DNA of 34,240 nucleotides from Burkholderiaceae bacterium. Lineage in GTDB: Bacteria; Pseudomonadota; Gammaproteobacteria; Burkholderiales; Burkholderiaceae_C. Under the pieces are notes generated by a model. It saw only the letters and a list, made by a program, of their open reading frames with translations. It made no database searches and was not told the origin of the DNA. Below are positions 1 to 8,927 of this stretch, in pieces. The position numbers were made by a program, and so were the translations under genes. How positions within the stretch are numbered: the stretch's first letter is position 1; the number at the start of each line of letters is the position of its first letter. The stretch is taken from the NCBI GenBank assembly GCA_017856435.1, contig JAFMFB010000025.1:1-34240 (forward strand). The letters are read 5' to 3'.

Positions 1-76
1 ACTCCATGATGTGGCCGATATGGAAGTTGCCATTGGCGTAGGGCAGGGCGGTGGTAACGAATAGCTTGCGGGGCAT
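1..76 (-). CDS. metG: Methionine--tRNA ligase, N-terminal fragment
   Basis: Only the first 25 codons lie inside the window; the gene continues off the left edge. The reverse strand starts at the ATG at 74-76 and reads a class I aminoacyl-tRNA synthetase N-terminus with ALPYANG followed by HIGH (NFHIGHIME), the ATP-binding signature of methionyl-tRNA synthetase. The enzyme charges tRNA-Met with methionine in the cytoplasm. There is no strong Shine-Dalgarno sequence upstream. It is divergent from mrp, an order common in Burkholderiales (known from the group). The call rests on a short but very characteristic stretch. Confidence 0.9.
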   Translation of the reverse strand, partial: MPRKLFVTTALPYANGNFHIGHIME

Positions 77-168
77 CAGGGGCACTTTCAGACAGAACCG
101 GTAATTTTATCGGCCTGAACCGGCCTTTTCCGTCTTGGTTAGACTATGCGGTCGATTAGGAGCATTAC

Positions 169-1260
169 ATGACAGTGACAGAACAAGCCATCCTGCAAGC
201 CATGCAGGATGTGGTGGACCCCAATACCGGTAAAGATTTCGTTTCCAGCAAGGCAGTCCGCAACCTGACTATCTCGGGGGGCGATGTGTCCTTTGATGTG
301 GAGCTGGGCTATCCGGCCAAGAGCCAAATCCCCGGTTTTCGCCAGGCCCTGGTGGCAGCGGCCAAAACCGTTGCCGGCGTCACCAACGTGTCGGTCAATA
401 TTTCCAGCAAGATCGTCGCCCATGCGGTGCAGCGGGGTGTGCAGCTGCTGCCGCAGGTGAAAAACATTGTGGCAGTGGCTTCCGGCAAGGGTGGCGTGGG
501 CAAGAGCACCACCGCGGTCAATTTGGCGCTGGCCCTGGCTGCTGAAGGGGCCAGTGTCGGCATTCTGGATGCCGACATCTATGGCCCTAGCCAGCCCATG
601 ATGATGGGCATCGAGGGGCGCCCAGAAAGCGCGGACGGCCAATCGATGGAGCCGCTGGAAAATTACGGCGTGCAAGTGATGTCCATCGGCTTTCTGGTCG
701 ATCCTGATGAAGCCATGATTTGGCGCGGCCCGATGGCCACCCAGGCGCTGGAACAGCTGTTGCGCCAGACCAATTGGCGCGAGCTGGATTACCTGATCAT
801 TGACATGCCCCCGGGCACCGGTGACATCCAGCTCACCCTGTCGCAGCGGGTCCCCATGACCGGGGCGGTGGTGGTGACCACGCCGCAGGATATTGCGCTG
901 ATCGATGCCAAGAAGGGCGTCAAGATGTTCGAGAAAGTGGGCGTTCCCATGCTCGGTCTGGTGGAGAACATGGCGGTCCATGTATGCACCAACTGTGGCC
1001 ATGTTGAGCATATCTTCGGCGCCGAGGGCGGCAAGAAGATGGCCGCCGAGTACGGCATGCCCTACCTGGGCGCCCTGCCCTTGACCATGCAGATCCGGGT
1101 GCAGGCCGATAGCGGTCGGCCGACCGTGGTGGCCGATCCGGACAATGAGGTGGCGTCCATCTACAAGGCAGTGGCCCGTCAGGTGGCGGTGGCCATCGCC
1201 GCCAAGAACAAGGACTATTCCAGCAAGTTCCCCAGCATCAAGATCTCTAAGGAGACCTGA
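169..1260 (+). CDS. apbC: Iron-sulfur cluster carrier protein Mrp/ApbC
   Basis: A 363-residue P-loop ATPase that carries Fe-S clusters to apoproteins in the cytosol. The N-terminal 90 residues form a MIP18/DUF59-type domain. A deviant Walker A motif GKGGVGKST lies at about 106-114, the DADIYGPSQP segment at about 134-143 and IDMPPGTGD near 211-219. CTNC at 273-276 is the CxxC that holds a bridging cluster at the dimer interface in this family. The start is ATG 169 with TTAGGAG a few bases upstream. It is divergent from metG, and the LysR gene follows 7 bp after its stop. A cluster carrier is a sensible neighbour for the Fe-S-rich formate dehydrogenase downstream, but that link is only inferred. 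Confidence 0.95.
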   Translation: MTVTEQAILQAMQDVVDPNTGKDFVSSKAVRNLTISGGDVSFDVELGYPAKSQIPGFRQALVAAAKTVAGVTNVSVNISSKIVAHAVQRGVQLLPQVKNIVAVASGKGGVGKSTTAVNLALALAAEGASVGILDADIYGPSQPMMMGIEGRPESADGQSMEPLENYGVQVMSIGFLVDPDEAMIWRGPMATQALEQLLRQTNWRELDYLIIDMPPGTGDIQLTLSQRVPMTGAVVVTTPQDIALIDAKKGVKMFEKVGVPMLGLVENMAVHVCTNCGHVEHIFGAEGGKKMAAEYGMPYLGALPLTMQIRVQADSGRPTVVADPDNEVASIYKAVARQVAVAIAAKNKDYSSKFPSIKISKET

Positions 1261-1267
1261 GCGCACC

Positions 1268-2200
1268 ATGAACCTGCTGGTGTCCATGCGCTATCTCGTC
1301 GCCCTGGACGAGCATAAGCACTTTGGGCGCGCGGCTCAGGCCAGCCATGTGACCCAGCCAGCCCTCTCCAATGCGATTCGGGCGCTGGAAGAAGATCTGG
1401 GCATGGCAGTGGTCAAGCGGGGTCGGACATTCATTGGCTTTACACCCGAGGGTGAGCGCCTGCTGCAAAGTGCACGCCGTATGCTGCGCGAAGAAGCCTT
1501 GCTGCGTGAGGAGCTCGGTCAGGCTGGCGATAGCGTTCACGGTCGTCTGATTCTGGGCGTGGTGCCCACCGCCGAACCGGTGGCAGCCCGTTTTGCCGCG
1601 CAGCTGCACAGCCTGCATCCCGGCATCACCCCGGTGGTGCGATCGCTCAGCTCCCAGGAAATCGAACATGGCCTGGATGATTTGGCGCTGGATATGGGGC
1701 TTGGCTTCTTATCGCGCCAGCGCACTGGCCTTAGGCCCTGGCAGACGCTGCCGGTGTATGAAGAGCAATATTTCCTGGTCCGTCAGAACACCAAGTCAGG
1801 CAGCCGGTTGCGCATGGCTGAACCGATTCGCTGGAACGAAGCCGCTTCTCTACCCCTGTGTCTGCTGACGCCCGAGATGCATCACCGCAGCATTGTGGAT
1901 GAGGTCTTTGCTGGCTCCGGTGCCCAGGCACAGCCGATGCTGGAGACTAATTCCTTGCTGACCCTGGCGCTCAGCGCCGTGGGCACCCCGGTCTGCAGCA
2001 TCATGCCGGGTGCTCTGCTTGACTTGGTGCGGGGCTATGGTGAGCTGCAGGCCCACCCGCTGATTGATCCGCAATTGCGCACTCCCATGGGCTTCATGGT
2101 CTTGCCGGTGGATCGTTTCTCCCGGCCGCTGCAGGCAGCGCTGGCCCTGGCACAAGCCCCCAGCTGGTTGCAGCAGATCCAGGCGCTCGGCGCCCATTGA
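1268..2200 (+). CDS. LysR-family transcriptional regulator
   Basis: A 310-residue LysR-type regulator. The N-terminal winged helix-turn-helix (about residues 1-60) has the usual pattern FGRAAQASHVTQPALS followed by IRALEEDLG. The rest is a two-lobed effector-binding domain. I place the start at ATG 1268 because the protein then begins at the HTH (MNLLVSMRYLVALDEHKHF). AAGGAG, 13 bases upstream, overlaps the end of mrp. The reading frame is open further upstream, but that part overlaps mrp and looks non-coding. A LysR regulator (FdsR) controls the formate dehydrogenase operon in Cupriavidus; this gene is separated from fds only by the divergent fhs, so it is a candidate regulator of the fhs/fds promoter region. 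That is inference from position. Confidence 0.9.
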   Translation: MNLLVSMRYLVALDEHKHFGRAAQASHVTQPALSNAIRALEEDLGMAVVKRGRTFIGFTPEGERLLQSARRMLREEALLREELGQAGDSVHGRLILGVVPTAEPVAARFAAQLHSLHPGITPVVRSLSSQEIEHGLDDLALDMGLGFLSRQRTGLRPWQTLPVYEEQYFLVRQNTKSGSRLRMAEPIRWNEAASLPLCLLTPEMHHRSIVDEVFAGSGAQAQPMLETNSLLTLALSAVGTPVCSIMPGALLDLVRGYGELQAHPLIDPQLRTPMGFMVLPVDRFSRPLQAALALAQAPSWLQQIQALGAH

Positions 2201-2216
2201 GGCCAGGGCTCAGCCC

Positions 2217-2235
2217 AACGGTTGCGACAACCGTT
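2217..2235. terminator. Hairpin between convergent lysR and fhs
   Basis: A perfect 8-bp stem, AACGGTTG (2217-2224) with CAACCGTT (2228-2235) and a CGA loop, lies in the 56-bp gap between two convergent stop codons. Its position suits a bidirectional terminator. There is no clear T tract on either side, so intrinsic termination is uncertain. Confidence 0.4.
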
Positions 2236-2256
2236 CTGGCAAGCCCGGGATTCGGG

Positions 2257-3927
2257 TCAGAACAGACCCTGCACCTTGCCGTCCACCAAATCGATACGGG
2301 CGGAGGAGGGTACCTTGGGTAGGCCCGGCATGGTCATGATGTCGCCGCAGATCATCACGATAAATTCCGCGCCGGCAGCCAGCCGGACTTCACGGATATT
2401 GATGGTGTGGGCTTCAGGGGCGCCGCGCAGTTTCGGGTCGATCGAGAAGGAGTACTGGGTCTTGGCCACGCAGACCGGGTAGTGGCCATAGCCTGAATCC
2501 TGCAGCTGACGAATCTGCTCCCGTACCTTGCCTTCGGCAGTGACCTCGCTGGCCCGGTAGACCCGTTTGGCGATCTTGTTGATTTTGTCCCACAGGGTAT
2601 CGCTGTCTTCATAGACAAAGGAAAACTTGTTGGGTTGCTCGCACAGGTCAACCACCACCCGCGCCAGTTCGGCCGCGCCCTTGCCGCCTTCGCCCCAGTG
2701 GGTGGCGAGCACCACGGCCACGCCGAGCTTTTTCATGCGCGTCTTGATGAATTCGATTTCCGCATCGGTATCGGTATTGAAACGGTTGATCGAAACCACA
2801 CAGGGAATGCCATAGACCTGGCTGACGTTCTGGACATGGCGCTCCAGGTTGACGATCCCTTGTTCGAGCGTGGCCAGATTTTCCTGGGTGATGTCTTTCA
2901 GGTCCTGACCGCCGTGGTACTTGAGCGCTCGCACGGTGGCGACGATGGCCGCGGCCGAGGGGCGCAAACCGCTTTTGCGGCACTTGATGTCAACGAATTT
3001 TTCTGCCCCCAGATCAGCCCCGAACCCAGCCTCGGTTACCACATAGTCGGCCAGCTTGAGCGCCGAGCGGGTTGCAATGACCGAATTGCAGCCATGCGCA
3101 ATATTGGCAAAAGGCCCACCGTGAATGAAGGCCGGGTTGTTCTCAAGCGTCTGCACCAGGTTGGGCATCAGGGCGTCCTTAAGCAGCACGGTCATGGCGC
3201 CCTGCGCATTGAGCTGGCGGGCGGTGACCGGCTTGAGGTCACGGGTGTAGCCAATCACAATATTTCCCAGCCGCTCCTTCAGGTCATCCAGCGAGGTGGC
3301 CAGGCAGAAGATGGCCATCACTTCAGAGGCCACCACAATATCAAAGCCGTCCTGCCGCGGGTAACCGTTGCCAGGTCCGCCCAGCGAGACCGTGATATCC
3401 CGAAGGGCGCGGTCATTCATGTCCATCACCCGCTTCCAGGTGATGCGGCGCAAATCAATGCCCAGTTCGTTGCCGTGATGAATATGGTTGTCGATCAGCG
3501 CGGATAGCAAATTGTTGGCCAGGCCGATGGCATTGAAGTCACCGGTGAAGTGCAGGTTGATGTCCTCCATCGGCACGACCTGGGCGTAGCCGCCACCGGC
3601 CGCGCCGCCCTTGACGCCAAACACCGGTCCAAGCGAAGGCTCACGCAGGGCAATGATCGCTTTTTTGCCAATATGGTTGAGGGCATCACCCAGACCCACG
3701 GTGGTGGTTGTCTTGCCTTCGCCCGGCGGGGTGGGGCTGATGGCGGTGACCAAAATCAGCTTGCCATCAGGGCGGTTTTTGAGCGAATCGATGTAGTCCA
3801 GTGACACCTTGGCCTTGTAGTGTCCGTAGGGCTGCAGGCATGCATGCGGGATACCGAGCTTGTCATGGGCCACCTGGCTGATGGGCTGCATCCGGGCTTG
3901 CTGGGCAATGTCGATATCGGTAGGCAT
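2257..3927 (-). CDS. fhs: Formate--tetrahydrofolate ligase
   Basis: A 556-residue enzyme that makes 10-formyl-tetrahydrofolate from formate, tetrahydrofolate and ATP. The P-loop region reads [16 protein letters not shown] near residue 70, followed by [22 protein letters not shown]. The conserved FTGDFNAI and [13 protein letters not shown] segments are present, and the length is normal for the family. The start is ATG 3927, with AGGAG at 3937-3941 (as CTCCT on the plus strand). The frame is open for 25 codons upstream, but that stretch lacks family resemblance. It is divergent from the formate dehydrogenase operon across 227 bp, so one regulatory region may balance formate activation against formate oxidation. 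The confidence in function is very high. Confidence 0.97.
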   Translation of the reverse strand: MPTDIDIAQQARMQPISQVAHDKLGIPHACLQPYGHYKAKVSLDYIDSLKNRPDGKLILVTAISPTPPGEGKTTTTVGLGDALNHIGKKAIIALREPSLGPVFGVKGGAAGGGYAQVVPMEDINLHFTGDFNAIGLANNLLSALIDNHIHHGNELGIDLRRITWKRVMDMNDRALRDITVSLGGPGNGYPRQDGFDIVVASEVMAIFCLATSLDDLKERLGNIVIGYTRDLKPVTARQLNAQGAMTVLLKDALMPNLVQTLENNPAFIHGGPFANIAHGCNSVIATRSALKLADYVVTEAGFGADLGAEKFVDIKCRKSGLRPSAAAIVATVRALKYHGGQDLKDITQENLATLEQGIVNLERHVQNVSQVYGIPCVVSINRFNTDTDAEIEFIKTRMKKLGVAVVLATHWGEGGKGAAELARVVVDLCEQPNKFSFVYEDSDTLWDKINKIAKRVYRASEVTAEGKVREQIRQLQDSGYGHYPVCVAKTQYSFSIDPKLRGAPEAHTINIREVRLAAGAEFIVMICGDIMTMPGLPKVPSSARIDLVDGKVQGLF

Positions 3928-4062
3928 CAAAAAATACTCCTGTGGTAAGAAGACAATCCAAAAAAGTACCCAAGTGTTCTGAGCCGTGCCGCAATGTGGC
4001 AAACGGCAAGCGATAAAAACGACGCTAAGCAGGCCGGTGGGGCACTTTTTTCATTCGCCGTA

Positions 4063-4086
4063 TGAATCAAGACATAGTTTGATTCA
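4063..4086. promoter_or_regulatory. fds/fhs operator candidate: Dyad in the fhs/fds divergent intergenic region
   Basis: The 227-bp gap 3928-4154 separates fhs (minus) from fdsGB (plus). It holds a perfect inverted repeat, TGAATCAA (4063-4070) and TTGATTCA (4079-4086), around an 8-base spacer and centred about 80 bp before the fdsGB start. A dyad in a divergent promoter region is a good operator candidate, and the nearby LysR protein is one possible ligand. The spacing does not give the classic centred T-N11-A LysR box. It also has half-sites in the opposite order to an FNR box (TTGAT-N4-ATCAA). I could not pick convincing -35/-10 pairs here. Confidence 0.45.
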
Positions 4087-4154
4087 ATTGGACTTTAAAG
4101 TGCCAACTAAGCAAACTTGCGGTCTGCCGCACGCTTACCAACCCCAATTCAGCC

Positions 4155-5981
4155 ATGAAACATTCTGACATGAAGAATGATGCCCAGGTTGTGGCCATTG
4201 CCACCCTGGACGAAGTCCGTGACCGCATCCGCCGCAAGAGCAAGCTCAAGGGGCGTCAGGCCGATGAACAATCGCTGGCAGAGGTGCTCAAGCTGATCGG
4301 CCCGAAACCTGAGGCAGGGTATCGACGCGATCTCCTGATCGAATACCTGCACAAGATCAATGATGCCTGGCGCGGTCTGCATGACCGGCATTTGGTGGCG
4401 CTGGCTCGGCTGATGAATCTGCCGATGACCGAAGTCTATGAGGTGGCCACCTTCTATCATCATTTCGAAGTGATTCGTCCCGATCAAGCTGCCGCAGAAC
4501 TCACCATCCGGGTCTGTGATGGCCTGAGTTGCGAGATGGCTGGAGCCGCATCGCTGATGCAAAAATTGCAGCAGGCCCTGGGTTCAGACCCCGCCAAGGT
4601 CAAGCTTGTGGCGGCCCCCTGCGTGGGCCGCTGTGAGCAGGCGCCGGTGGCCGTGGTGCACCAGAATCCGGTCGCAGTCGCCACCCCGCAGAAGGTACTC
4701 GAGGTTATCAAGGCCAGGGCTTTCCAGCACCCCAAGCCCAAGGACAAATCGGGCTTTCAGCCAGCCAGCCTGGCCTTGCAGGCGGTGACGCCCGCCGGGC
4801 CAAAGTTTCAAATTGCGCCAGATCTGGTGGGCTACGCCGCCTACCGAGCCCAGGGAGGCTATCAATTGCCGGTAGCCATTCTCAATGGCCAGCAATCGGT
4901 CGAACCCATCATTCAGGCGATGGAAGACTCGGGACTGCGTGGCCTGGGGGGCGCCGGATTTCCGGCCGGGCGCAAGTGGCGCATTGTGCGCGAGCAGCCG
5001 GCCCCGCGCGTCATGGCGGTCAACATCGACGAAGGCGAGCCCGGCACCTTCAAGGACCGGACCTATCTGGAGCGCGACCCGCACCGCTTCCTGGAGGGCA
5101 TGCTGGTGGCAGCGCTGGCAGTTGGGGTGGGGGCTTGCTACATCTATCTGCGCGACGAATACCATGGCGCGCGCGCGGTGCTCGAGGCAGAGCTGGCCAA
5201 ACTGCAGGCCAATCCGCCCTGTGCGCTGCCCCTGATCGAGCTGCGTCGGGGCGCGGGCGCCTACATCTGCGGTGAAGAGTCGGCCATGATCGAAAGCATC
5301 GAGGGTAAGCGTGGCGAGCCCCGCATGCGTCCTCCCTATATTGCCCAGGTCGGCCTGTTTGGCTTGCCAACCCTGGAGCACAATTTCGAGACGCTCTACT
5401 GGGTGCGCGACATCGTGCAAAAGGGGCCGCAGTGGTTCAGCAGCTTCGGCGCCAACGGACGCAAGGGTCTGCGCTCTTTCAGCGTCAGCGGGCGGGTCAA
5501 GCAGCCGGGTGTCAAGCTGGCGCCAGCCGGCATCACGATCCGTCAGCTCATTGATGACTACTGTGGCGGCATGCTGGACGGACACTCGCTCTACGGCTAT
5601 TTGCCCGGAGGCGCTTCTGGTGGCATCCTGCCCGCCAGCCTGGACCAGATCCCGCTGGACTTTGATACCTTGCAGCCTTATGGCTGCTTCATCGGGTCGG
5701 CCGCCGTGATTGTGCTCAGCCAGCACGACACCGCCCAGCAGGCGGCACGCAACATGATGCGTTTCTTTTCGCACGAGAGTTGCGGTCAGTGCACGCCCTG
5801 CCGGGTGGGCACGGCCAAGGCTGTCAACTTGATGGCGTCCGAAGATTGGGACCACGACACCCTGGAAGACTTGTGCCAGGTGATGGCTGACGCCTCGATT
5901 TGCGGGCTGGGTCAGGCAGCGCCCAACCCGATCCGCTGTGTATTCAAGTATTTCCCCAACGAATTGGGAGGCCAGTCATGA
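4155..5981 (+). CDS. fdsGB: NAD-dependent formate dehydrogenase, fused gamma-beta subunit (FdsG-FdsB)
   Basis: A 608-residue fusion of two subunits that are separate genes in Cupriavidus and Rhodobacter. Residues about 10-190 are NuoE/FdsG-like, with [2Fe-2S] ligands C121, C126, C156 and C160. A Pro/Lys-rich linker (about 190-210) leads into a NuoF/FdsB-like part with the FMN/NAD site GGAGFPAGRKWR near 265 and GEPGTFKDR near 294. Its [4Fe-4S] ligands are C543, C546, C549 and C583. The protein passes electrons from FdsA to NAD+ in the cytosol. The start is either ATG 4155 or ATG 4170; neither has a strong ribosome-binding site. Its stop overlaps the fdsA start by 4 bp (ATGA), so the two are translationally coupled. 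NuoEF-type diaphorase of a hydrogenase is unlikely, because fdsA follows. Confidence 0.93.
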   Translation: MKHSDMKNDAQVVAIATLDEVRDRIRRKSKLKGRQADEQSLAEVLKLIGPKPEAGYRRDLLIEYLHKINDAWRGLHDRHLVALARLMNLPMTEVYEVATFYHHFEVIRPDQAAAELTIRVCDGLSCEMAGAASLMQKLQQALGSDPAKVKLVAAPCVGRCEQAPVAVVHQNPVAVATPQKVLEVIKARAFQHPKPKDKSGFQPASLALQAVTPAGPKFQIAPDLVGYAAYRAQGGYQLPVAILNGQQSVEPIIQAMEDSGLRGLGGAGFPAGRKWRIVREQPAPRVMAVNIDEGEPGTFKDRTYLERDPHRFLEGMLVAALAVGVGACYIYLRDEYHGARAVLEAELAKLQANPPCALPLIELRRGAGAYICGEESAMIESIEGKRGEPRMRPPYIAQVGLFGLPTLEHNFETLYWVRDIVQKGPQWFSSFGANGRKGLRSFSVSGRVKQPGVKLAPAGITIRQLIDDYCGGMLDGHSLYGYLPGGASGGILPASLDQIPLDFDTLQPYGCFIGSAAVIVLSQHDTAQQAARNMMRFFSHESCGQCTPCRVGTAKAVNLMASEDWDHDTLEDLCQVMADASICGLGQAAPNPIRCVFKYFPNELGGQS

Positions 5982-8896
5982 ACGCACCCGCCAAGATCAA
6001 CCATGTGTTACCCCAAAGTCTTGAATTCAGCCTGGACGGCCGTACGGTGCAGGCCTATCAGGGCGAAACCATCCTGACCGTGGCCAAGCGGCTCGGTCTG
6101 CAGATTCCGCACCTTTGCTACAAGGAGGGCATGCGCGCCGATGGCAACTGCCGGGCCTGTGTGGTTGAGATCAAGGGTGAGCGCACGCTGGCGCCCAGTT
6201 GCTGCCGCCAACCCACCGCCGGTATGGAAGTGCAGAGCCAGAGCGAACGCGCGACCAAGAGCCAGCGCATGGTGCTGGAAATGTTGCTCTCGGACATGCC
6301 CGATCAAGGCTACAAGTGGAACGATGACGCCGCTGGGTCCCAGGCAGAGCCCCCTGCGGCGCCAGCGCATCAGCACGGAGAGCTGTCGCAATGGGCGGCC
6401 ACAGTGGGCGTCCAGGTGCGACCCGCACTGCAGGCCTTGCGCCGCGAACAACCCGCTGCCGATCTGTCCCACCCCGCCATGGCGGTGAATCTGGATGCCT
6501 GCATCCAGTGCCGTCGCTGCGTCAGGGCCTGCCGTGAAGAGCAGGTCAACGACGTGATCGGCTATGCCATGCGCGGCAGCCACGCCGAAATCGTGTTTGA
6601 TCTGAACGATCCGATGGGTGACAGCACCTGTGTGGCCTGTGGTGAATGCGTACAAGCCTGCCCCACGGGCGCCCTGATGCCCAAATCACGGGTCGGCTCG
6701 CAGCAGGTTGATAAAAAGGTTGACTCGGTCTGCCCGTTCTGTGGCGTCGGTTGCCTGCTCACCTACAACGTTCGGGACAACAAAATTATTTCGGTGGATG
6801 GACGGGATGGCCCGGCCAATCACAGCCGTCTGTGTGTCAAGGGTCGTTTCGGCTTTGACTATGCCCACAGCCCGCAGCGCCTGACCCGGCCGCTGATCCG
6901 CAAGGCTGGTGTGCCCAAGGACCCGGAGGCAGTGGATGAACTCAACCGCCAGATGAACCAGGACCCCGCCATCATCACCCGCATGTTCCGCGAGGCCAGC
7001 TGGGAGGAAGCGCTGGCAATTGCTGCCGGCGGGCTCAAACGCCTGCGTGACACCCACGGCAAGAAGTCGCTGGCGGGTTTTGGATCGGCCAAGGGCAGCA
7101 ACGAGGAGGCTTACCTGTTCCAGAAACTGGTGCGCACCGGCTTTGGCAGCAACAATGTGGACCACTGCACCCGCCTGTGTCACGCCTCCAGCGTGGCGGC
7201 CCTGCTCGAAGGCGTCGGTTCGGGTGCCGTGTCCAACCAGGTCAATGATGTGGCCCATTCCGATCTGATCCTGGTGATCGGCTCCAACCCGACCGGCAAC
7301 CATCCGGTGGCCGCCACCTGGATGAAAAATGCGGTCAAGCAGGGCGTCAGGCTGGTGCTGGCCGATCCCCGGGTCACCGATATTGGCAAGCATGCTTGGC
7401 GGACCTTGCAGTTCAAGCCCGATACCGATGTGGCCATGCTCAACGCCATGATCTACACGGTGATCGAGGAGGGCCTGGTCAACCAGGACTTCGTGAAAAA
7501 GCGTGCCAGCAATTTTGCGGCGCTCAAGTCCAATATCAAGGGTTTCAGCCCGGAGGCCATGGCGCCCATCTGCGGCATCCCGGCGGCTACACTGCGTGAG
7601 GTGGCGCGCGAGTTTGCCCGTGCCAAGTCGGCCATGATCCTCTGGGGCATGGGCGTTAGCCAGCATGTGCACGGCACCGACAATGTGCGTTGCCTGATTG
7701 CCCTGTGTGCGGTCACTGGCCAGATCGGCAAACCCGGCTCAGGTCTGCACCCGCTGCGCGGCCAGAACAATGTCCAGGGGGCCAGCGATGCAGGCCTGAT
7801 CCCGATGATGTTCCCCAACTACCAGAAGGTCAGCAACCCGCAAGCCCATGCCTGGTTCGAGAATTTCTGGGGTACCCAACTCGATGACCAGCCCGGCTAC
7901 ACCGTGGTGGAGATCATGCACAAGGCGCTGGCCGATGACAGCGATCCGCACAAGGTGCGTGGGATGTATGTGGAGGGAGAAAACCCTGCCATGAGCGACC
8001 CCGACCTGAACCATGCCCGCCATGCCCTGGCGGCGCTGGAACACCTGGTGGTGCAGGATATTTTCATGACCGAGACCGCCTGGCTGGCCGATGTGGTGTT
8101 GCCGGCTAGCGCCTGGCCCGAGAAAACCGGCACCGTCAGCAACACCGACCGGATGGTGCAACTTGGCCAGCAGGCCGTCACCCCTCCCGGTGAAGCCAAG
8201 CCGGACCTGTGGATCATTCAGCAAATTGCAAAGCGCATGGGACTGAACTGGAACTATCCCGGCGAGCACGACGGGGTGGCGGCGGTCTATGAGGAGATGC
8301 GCCAGGCCATGCATGCGGCCATTTCCGGAATTTCCTGGCAGCGCCTGCTGCGTGAGTCCAGCGTGACCTATCCCTGCTTGAGTGACGAGGACCCGGGCCA
8401 GCCGACCGTGTTTGTCGACAACTTCCCCACCGAGGATGGCCGGGTCAAGCTGGTGCCCGCCGATATCATTCCCGCCAATGAGCGACCTGATGCCGACTAC
8501 CCCTTTGTGCTGATTACCGGTCGGCAATTGGAGCACTGGCACACCGGCAGCATGACCCGACGCTCCGGGGTGCTGGATGCGATCGAGCCCCTGGCCACAG
8601 CCTCCATGAATGGCGCTGACATCAACCGGCTTGGACTTCAGCCCGGCGATGTGGTGACAGTGGCCTCACGCCGGGGCGAGGTGGCGATCCATCTTCGGCG
8701 CGACGATGGTACGCCCCGTGGCGCGGTGTTCATTCCGTTTGCCTACTATGAGGCAGCGGCCAACCTGTTGACCAATGCCGCCCTGGACCCGGTTGGGAAA
8801 ATTCCTGAGTTCAAGTACTGCGCTGTGACCATTCGCCCGGGAGGCACGCCCGCTCGGGAATCTGGTTTTGGCGCTGCCGAATTGCTGGCATCCTGA
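5978..8896 (+). CDS. fdsA: NAD-dependent formate dehydrogenase, catalytic alpha subunit
   Basis: A 972-residue molybdenum (or tungsten) bis-MGD enzyme that oxidises formate to CO2. In order: a [2Fe-2S] domain (C47, C58, C61 and C75 or C76); twin [4Fe-4S] ferredoxin motifs (C175/178/181/185 and C218/221/224/228); the Mo-domain [4Fe-4S] (C252/255/259/286); the molybdopterin oxidoreductase body; and a C-terminal dinucleotide-binding domain (TGRQLEHWHTGSMTRR). The active-site metal ligand is C401 followed by H402 (DHCTRLCH), the cysteine counterpart of the selenocysteine in E. coli FdhF. No cysteine occurs between residues 77 and 174, so I count ligands for one [2Fe-2S] and three [4Fe-4S] clusters. 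The start is ATG 5978 with GGGAGG upstream. The fdsC and fdsD genes that normally follow are not present; thyA comes next. Confidence 0.95.
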   Translation: MNAPAKINHVLPQSLEFSLDGRTVQAYQGETILTVAKRLGLQIPHLCYKEGMRADGNCRACVVEIKGERTLAPSCCRQPTAGMEVQSQSERATKSQRMVLEMLLSDMPDQGYKWNDDAAGSQAEPPAAPAHQHGELSQWAATVGVQVRPALQALRREQPAADLSHPAMAVNLDACIQCRRCVRACREEQVNDVIGYAMRGSHAEIVFDLNDPMGDSTCVACGECVQACPTGALMPKSRVGSQQVDKKVDSVCPFCGVGCLLTYNVRDNKIISVDGRDGPANHSRLCVKGRFGFDYAHSPQRLTRPLIRKAGVPKDPEAVDELNRQMNQDPAIITRMFREASWEEALAIAAGGLKRLRDTHGKKSLAGFGSAKGSNEEAYLFQKLVRTGFGSNNVDHCTRLCHASSVAALLEGVGSGAVSNQVNDVAHSDLILVIGSNPTGNHPVAATWMKNAVKQGVRLVLADPRVTDIGKHAWRTLQFKPDTDVAMLNAMIYTVIEEGLVNQDFVKKRASNFAALKSNIKGFSPEAMAPICGIPAATLREVAREFARAKSAMILWGMGVSQHVHGTDNVRCLIALCAVTGQIGKPGSGLHPLRGQNNVQGASDAGLIPMMFPNYQKVSNPQAHAWFENFWGTQLDDQPGYTVVEIMHKALADDSDPHKVRGMYVEGENPAMSDPDLNHARHALAALEHLVVQDIFMTETAWLADVVLPASAWPEKTGTVSNTDRMVQLGQQAVTPPGEAKPDLWIIQQIAKRMGLNWNYPGEHDGVAAVYEEMRQAMHAAISGISWQRLLRESSVTYPCLSDEDPGQPTVFVDNFPTEDGRVKLVPADIIPANERPDADYPFVLITGRQLEHWHTGSMTRRSGVLDAIEPLATASMNGADINRLGLQPGDVVTVASRRGEVAIHLRRDDGTPRGAVFIPFAYYEAAANLLTNAALDPVGKIPEFKYCAVTIRPGGTPARESGFGAAELLAS

Positions 8897-8901
8897 GGCG
8901 C

Positions 8902-8921
8902 GGCAAGCGCTTGTGCTTGCC
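8902..8921 (+). terminator. Hairpin after fdsA
   Basis: GGCAAGC (8902-8908) pairs with GCTTGCC (8915-8921) around a 6-base loop, 5 bp after the fdsA stop. The bases that follow are TATAATTT, only a weak T tract. It may end the fds transcript. Its distal arm directly abuts the -10 box proposed for thyA. Confidence 0.45.
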
Positions 8922-8927
8922 TATAAT
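8922..8927 (+). promoter_or_regulatory. Candidate -10 box of the thyA-folA promoter
   Basis: A perfect TATAAT at 8922-8927, 68 bp before the thyA start. No good -35 box sits 16-18 bp upstream, where the fdsA-end hairpin lies; a TG lies one base off the extended -10 position. It gives thyA-folA a likely promoter separate from fds. Confidence 0.45.

Noticed and set aside
139-1287. Long open frame on the minus strand opposite mrp
   Set aside because: It is rich in His, Gly, Arg and Leu with no domain pattern, and lies wholly over a strongly conserved gene. It is a codon-bias shadow.
2635-3507. Plus-strand open frame of 290 codons over fhs
   Set aside because: Fhs is unmistakable on the other strand; this frame lacks a start context and any family match.
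3982-4010. Sigma-54 promoter near TGGCAAACGGC upstream of fhs/fds
   Set aside because: The spacing and the -12 element do not fit TGGCAC-N5-TTGC.
4063-4090. FNR/ANR box in the fhs/fds gap
   Set aside because: The half-sites are in the reverse order (AATCAA before TTGATT) with an 8-base spacer, so the TTGAT-N4-ATCAA consensus is not met.
4584-5855. Minus-strand open frame of 423 codons over fdsGB
   Set aside because: Shadow of a GC-rich gene whose metal ligands are all intact on the plus strand.
5978-8896. Respiratory nitrate reductase or NuoG identity for the large molybdoenzyme
   Set aside because: The N-terminal [2Fe-2S] and twin ferredoxin domains, the DHCTRLCH site and the partnership with FdsGB point to formate dehydrogenase; NuoG lacks the Cys-His active site.
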